The notes below the pieces were generated by a model. That model saw only the letters and a list, made by a program, of their open reading frames with translations. It made no database searches and was not told where the DNA came from. A DNA stretch of 64,000 nucleotides from positions 25,529,056-25,593,055 of the forward strand of contig NC_135187.1 in the NCBI RefSeq assembly GCF_041146795.1, written 5' to 3'. Numbering within the stretch: position 1 is the first letter of the stretch; each line of letters begins with the position of its first letter. A program made the position numbers and the translations under genes. The stretch comes from Maylandia zebra (Eukaryota; Chordata; Actinopteri; Cichliformes; Cichlidae). This document shows, one piece after another, positions 63,999-64,000 of this stretch.

Positions 63999-64000
63999 TA
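63952..64000. repeat. (TA)n-(CA)n compound microsatellite, cut by the window end
   Basis: About ten TA units (63952-63972) run directly into about fourteen CA units, up to the last bases of the window. Confidence 0.95.

Overview
The window is teleost fish nuclear DNA, and a percomorph or cichlid-like fish is plausible. The genes have many short exons with vertebrate splice signals. The four host genes read as orthologues of vertebrate NHSL3, YARS1, INIP and MFSD2A. The repeats are typical fish ones: Tc1, hAT, a tRNA-derived SINE and a Helentron. The species cannot be named from the sequence alone.

Layout: 1-7.8 kb is upstream DNA with old repeat tails. 7.8-16.8 kb is nhsl3 (KIAA1522) on the + strand, nine coding exons giving 1437 aa. 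It lies tail-to-tail with yars1 (cytosolic tyrosyl-tRNA synthetase) on the - strand (18.9-22.8 kb, 13 coding exons, 535 aa). The same convergent pair exists in mammals, which supports the nhsl3 name. 24.4-30.1 kb is a nest of transposons: a decayed hAT-like element holds a Tc1 element, which was hit in turn by a solo LTR and by a non-autonomous hAT element. Target-site duplications are readable for the two inner insertions. 31.9-32.2 kb is a compact intronless inip gene (- strand), probably a functional retrocopy. 36.0-63.6 kb is mfsd2a (- strand, 14 coding exons, 527 aa), the lysophosphatidylcholine/DHA transporter.

The most striking object sits in the 17.8-kb first intron of mfsd2a. It is an apparently complete Helentron-type rolling-circle transposon of about 14.5 kb (about 48197-62741, + strand, opposite to the host gene). 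It has terminal hairpins, a CTAG 3' end, and one uninterrupted 2468-codon ORF. In order, the ORF encodes a cysteine-protease-like N-terminal domain (Q-C and D-P-H motifs), basic 18-residue repeats, a Cys-rich module, an HUH/Y2 Rep nuclease, a Pif1-type helicase and a C-terminal endonuclease/exonuclease/phosphatase (EEP) domain. Its 5' leader carries an 18-bp minisatellite, a 174-177-bp tandem repeat and splice-like signals.

The host genes belong to unrelated processes: actin regulation, tRNA charging, DNA repair and lipid transport. No operon-like logic is expected. All exon coordinates were derived by hand from splice consensus, frame continuity and remembered vertebrate family sequence; no alignment or transcript was available.
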